Assembly (NCBI GenBank): GCA_030268105.1
Contig: BSDZ01000003.1
Span: 7,030,501 to 7,094,500, forward strand
Length of the DNA stretch: 64,000 bases
DNA from: Volvox africanus
Taxonomy: Eukaryota; Chlorophyta; Chlorophyceae; Chlamydomonadales; Volvocaceae
Direction: 5' to 3'
Notes under the pieces: model-generated
What the model was told of the DNA's origin: nothing
What the model saw: only the letters and a program-made list of their open reading frames with translations
Database searches by the model: none
Shown here: positions 61,301 through 64,000 of the stretch, in pieces
How the letters are laid out: every line of letters begins with the position of its first letter
How positions within the stretch are numbered: the first letter of the stretch is position 1
Translations under genes and position numbers: made by a program

Positions 61301-64000
61301 ATAATTGGTTTAGCACGATGCCTTGCCCGAGCACCCATGCACCCACCGGCGCCTTGCCCTGCTGTTGATGCTGATTACGACGGGAGCCCGGTCCATGGCG
61401 TAGCGCACCACGCCGCTGCTCCTGATCCGAGGCATCCTCCTCCTCTTCCTCTTCCACCACCTCCTCTTCCTCCTCCTGCTCGTCCTCCTCGCCTTCTTCC
61501 CCTTCGTTCTCACTGTCCTCCGCGTCTGCGTTCTCCTGAGCATCGTCCTCATCGCCCGAGACCACCTGCCTCTTCTTTGACGGCCGCGAAGGGGGCCCAG
61601 CGCCATCGTCTATGTCGGAGGAGCCCTTGGAAGAAGCCTTAGACCGCGCGCCCCCCGTTACCCCCCCTGCAGCCCCGCCGCCCTGATGCCGGGAAAACAG
61701 CGGCGCATCTGCGAACCGTGCCGGTACTGGCGCAGATCGACGCGGCCTGCCACCCGTCGTGGCCACCTCCGCCATCGCGGCCGCGGCCGCCAGCTGGCGG
61801 CTGCCACCACCCTCTCCCCTTCCGCCGTTCGCCAGCCCCGTCGGCTCTGCCTTCACCTGCGCCGGCTCCATTTTTTGCTGAGCCTCTTTGGCAGCGCCGG
61901 TGTTCTGATGTTGCTGTAACTGTACCTGAGTGTGTGGCGGCTTCTTGCCAGCCGGCACCTTATTGCTGGCAGCGGGCTCCTCCTTCACGACACCCAGTTG
62001 AACCGGAAAATCCGCAGGCTTCAAGGCAGCGGCGGCTGTAGCGTGTTGTTGTTGTTGCTGCTGCCGCTGCTGGTTCTGTAGCTGCCGCTGCAGCAGCTGT
62101 TGGTGATGTAGTTGATGAAATGTATTGACTTGGGCAGTGGCTTGTTGTTGGTGGTGGTGCTGCTGGTGTTGTTGGTGCTGCTGGCTCGGCGGAATGAGAG
62201 GGTGCAGCACTTGTTGCTGCTGGTGTTGGGTCCTTGCAGCCGCTCCTCCCAGCCCATTTGCACCCAGGTCCACGACGCTACCGCCGCCATCGTTTTCGGT
62301 ACAATGACCTGTCGGCAGAGTATGATGCTGCCGACGCAGCCTCACCCCACCGCTGCCGGGTCCCAGAGCCCCGGCAGGCGCCTCTGGCGTGATGACAGCC
62401 ACTACCCCGCCCTGCACCTGCACCGTCGTCATCCCGGCGGCGCCTCCCGTGCTATTCAGCGATTTGATGACCCGTGGGTCGGCCATCGAAAGAGCCGCGT
62501 TACCCTGCACGGGTATGAGACCTCCTCCCGGGCCCATCGCCCGCGATCCAACCGCCAGCTGGTGCTGCTGTATCTGTTGATGATGAAGCTGTGACAGCGC
62601 AGCGCCGGGCATGCGATCCGTTGGTACGAAGTGGGGGAAAAAAGCCGACTGCGGTTGGTGCTGCTGGTGCGGTCCGGGGCCGCCAGGAGCGGGGATGAAG
62701 GTGATATGCCCGGATTTAGTCGCCGGTGCAGTCGCTGAAGCCTGCCGGATTGCGCCCGGCATGGCATGCATGCCGCTGGGCTCCGAAGACAGAAGCTGCT
62801 GTCCCGCAACAATGCCCCCCGTATTTCCCACACTCATACCCAGGAGAGGACTGACGCCTGGACCAGTACCGGTAGAGATGCTGTGGCTCGGTACCATGGT
62901 CGGTGTAGCAGCAGCACTGCCGGCGACTGGATAGGACATATTTGACAACGGAAACGCCGCCGCTATTCCGCCACTGCCGCAAAACAAGTCAGATCCAAGC
63001 TGCCCCGCCTGCCCTGAGCTCCAAGATACACCTCCGCAAAGTGGCCCTACGGCCCCACCCCCAATCAAACCTCCGCCGTTGAAGTACATCCCTGCCGCCG
63101 CAGCCGCGGCGGCCGATGGATGCTGCGGGACAAGACCCGACAGGGACGCGGCGCTCGGCAAGGCGCCATTCACATCGCTTGTTGCCGTTCCATTGGCGAT
63201 CGCCGTGGCCGCCTGCGTGGCGGTGGCGGTCGAAAAGCCGCCACCATAGATATACTCGTCGTCGGCACCGTCGTACTGGGGGATGATCCAGGCGGCGGCG
63301 GAGCCCGCCACGCTACCGCCGCCAGGCGTAGTCTGATTGCACACTGCCGCGTTGCGCCGCCACGCCGCCGCTTCCCCATCTCCTTCCGCTTTCGCTTCCA
63401 CGGACGGAGAAGGGGAAGGGTCCCTCCTAAGCGCGTCTGCCGCGCTTCTGCCCCGGCGCCGCTCTTGTCCCAGCGGGCACGAACCCGAACCGTCCTCGCT
63501 GCCTCCAGCCTCGGCGCCTCTCCCGCCGGCAGCCCCACCCGACATGGTAGAATACTCTTGCCGGTCGCGAGCTGCAGTGGCGGGGTTCTGGACGTTTTGA
63601 ACTGCCGCCAGCTCCGGTGCCGCATCCTCCCTGTCGCTGTGACCGCCAACACCACATTGCATCCGGAAGGGTTCAACTACCCGCACACATTCCGTCGAGG
63701 ACCGTAAACCAGCCCATGAGCTTCTGCCGGAGGCTGTCGTATGAAAGTCCTCCCCTCTCTCCCCGTCGCCGTCGCCATCCGGGGGCAGTGCGCTGCGACA
63801 ACGGTGGCGACTGCCGCCGCAGTCCCCACCGTAAATGCCGCCTCCGCCGGTTACAGCCTTGTCCCTACCACCTCCGCCGCTGCCACGTGCCGTCCCCGCA
63901 GCAGAAGTGCTCGGACAAGACGCAAGTCGGGAGCGGCAACCAATCGCTGCGTTGCCACCAGCGCCTCCGCCGCTGCTGGTAGTGTTCGTTTCGTCACCGT
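53108..64000 (-). CDS. PHD-finger protein related to plant PRHA/HAT3.1, 5' incomplete
   Basis: Nine minus-strand exons whose boundaries are GT..AG and whose phases fit throughout: >64000-61347, 60711-58198, 56978-56838, 56630-56376, 55908-55780, 55390-55249, 54864-54697, 54329-53992 and 53230-53108 (TGA at 53108-53110). The product has a long Gln/Gly/Ala-rich N-terminal half, basic RERERQRR repeats, a helical region, a PHD finger, acidic stretches and a short conserved C-terminus. From [11 protein letters not shown] to the end the blocks match HAT3.1/PRHA proteins in order ([68 protein letters not shown]). These are nuclear chromatin-reading proteins. The homeodomain that follows in plant members was not found. 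The join of the first two exons is the least certain. Confidence 0.8.
53338..53415. repeat. CT/GT microsatellite in an intron
   Basis: (CT)n with a few T substitutions followed by (GT)n. A further AT/GT-rich tract lies at 53528-53590. Both are in the last long intron of the PHD gene. Confidence 0.9.
54953..54992. repeat. GTGCAT hexanucleotide microsatellite
   Basis: About six tandem GTGCAT units within an intron of the PHD gene, preceded by related CTATGT units. Confidence 0.9.
55780..55908 (-). CDS. PHD gene, PHD-finger exon
   Basis: 43 codons, phase 0 on both sides: [20 protein letters not shown] and [15 protein letters not shown]. With the CAVC of the preceding exon it completes the C4HC3 zinc-binding set. 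The Trp before the last cysteines (GWLC) is the usual aromatic residue of methyl-lysine-reading PHDs. Confidence 0.92.
56376..56978 (-). CDS. PHD gene, pre-PHD helical region (two exons)
   Basis: Exons 56978-56838 (47 codons) and 56630-56376 (85 codons). They encode [53 protein letters not shown] and [17 protein letters not shown], the conserved block that precedes the PHD in HAT3.1-like proteins. IFCAVC supplies the first PHD cysteine pair. Confidence 0.85.
56979..58197 (-). other. Long intron of the PHD gene
   Basis: 1.2 kb between exons ending at 58198 and starting at 56978, lower in GC than the exons. Both flanking exons are in phase 0. No further conserved exon was recognised, although a small one could be missed. 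Confidence 0.5.
58198..60711 (-). CDS. PHD gene, large repeat-bearing exon
   Basis: 838 codons between acceptor GGTCCAG and donor AAG-GTAAGTG. It holds at least six copies of a basic helical module: [89 protein letters not shown] and [18 protein letters not shown]. They are separated by polyQ, Pro/Thr and Gly-rich linkers of 60-200 residues. The modules are often preceded by TP/SPEE(R/K)RE. The alternating charges suit single alpha-helices or RNA/DNA binding. Confidence 0.75.
60712..61346 (-). other. Candidate intron between the two N-terminal exons
   Basis: 635 bp with a donor GTGGGTG on the right and an acceptor GGTCCAG on the left. It contains a purine-rich GGAGGAGGAGGAGAAGGAGG tract near 60899-60918. 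If the gene is in fact two genes, this holds the 3' end of one and the promoter of the other. Confidence 0.4.
61347..64000 (-). CDS. PHD gene, N-terminal low-complexity exon (partial)
   Basis: Open from the window edge to a candidate donor (GCGCCG-GTGGGTG); if unspliced it would stop at 61290. It contains Gly/Ala-rich stretches, polyQ/His runs (62030-62230), a Lys/Gln segment, a basic PSRPSKKRQ stretch that could be a nuclear localisation signal, and a very acidic run of Glu (61430-61540). No start codon lies within the window in this frame that looks like a true start. It could be a separate gene ending at 61290. The phase 0 match to the next exon is the argument for joining. Confidence 0.6.

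Noticed and set aside
1..64000. CRISPR arrays, bacterial operons, rRNA genes
   Set aside because: No regularly spaced direct repeats of CRISPR size, no operon-like gene packing and no rRNA sequence was recognised.

Overview
The window is nuclear DNA of a eukaryote, most likely a green alga (chlorophyte) and possibly volvocine. The evidence is: spliced genes with GT..AG introns; TGTAA polyadenylation-like signals behind the host gene stop; a PHD-finger protein whose regions match the plant PRHA/HAT3.1 family in order; a Cys-rich exon of the PAN-like kind I associate with Chlamydomonas and Volvox; and Gln/Gly/Ala-rich coding sequence. No database search was possible, so the species is not claimed.

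About 70% of the window (1-45 kb) is mobile DNA. A degenerate Ty1/copia element (C1, minus strand; halves 287-4721 and 34749-35560) is split inside gag by one 30-kb insertion. That insertion is a Ty3/gypsy chromovirus-type element (G0, plus strand, 4722-34748), recognised by the target duplication CCTTG on both sides. G0 itself carries three further gypsy elements, all in antisense: G1 (5890-13360, duplication GTCGG), G2 (15961-23191, AGCAC) and G3 (25731-33605, CAAAC). A 399-bp miniature LTR element (TRIM) sits in one LTR of G3 (duplication CAACC), and a second copy sits in C1 gag (AGCGG). G1 and G3 are nearly identical with intact gag and pol. G0 and G2 are older and broken.

To the right of C1 (35.56-37.2 kb) is an AT-rich block with remnants of four bacterial insertion-sequence families (IS3, IS630, IS982, IS256) of the type abundant in Rickettsiales. 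C1 abuts the IS3 remnant directly. Next come an isolated PAN-like exon, a dispersed repeat R, and a CACTA-like terminus made of GCGTTA motifs. A young fifth gypsy element (G4, 38893-45086, duplication GAGAC) is inserted in that terminus; its pol is intact but its gag seems to lack a capsid domain. A related CACTA-like end lies at 49021-49550, and small exons of unknown function lie between (45.8-47.8 kb).

The right quarter is host DNA. Nine phase-compatible minus-strand exons from 53108 to beyond 64000 encode a large low-complexity PHD-finger protein with basic RERERQRR repeats. No homeodomain was found in it. The stretch 49551-53107 holds microsatellites and weak exon candidates.

Two features shared by the gypsy elements stand out. 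Gag and pol are in the same frame and separated by a single TAG with a conserved following context, which suggests readthrough. A short leader exon ahead of gag, with a conserved intron position, suggests that gag is spliced.
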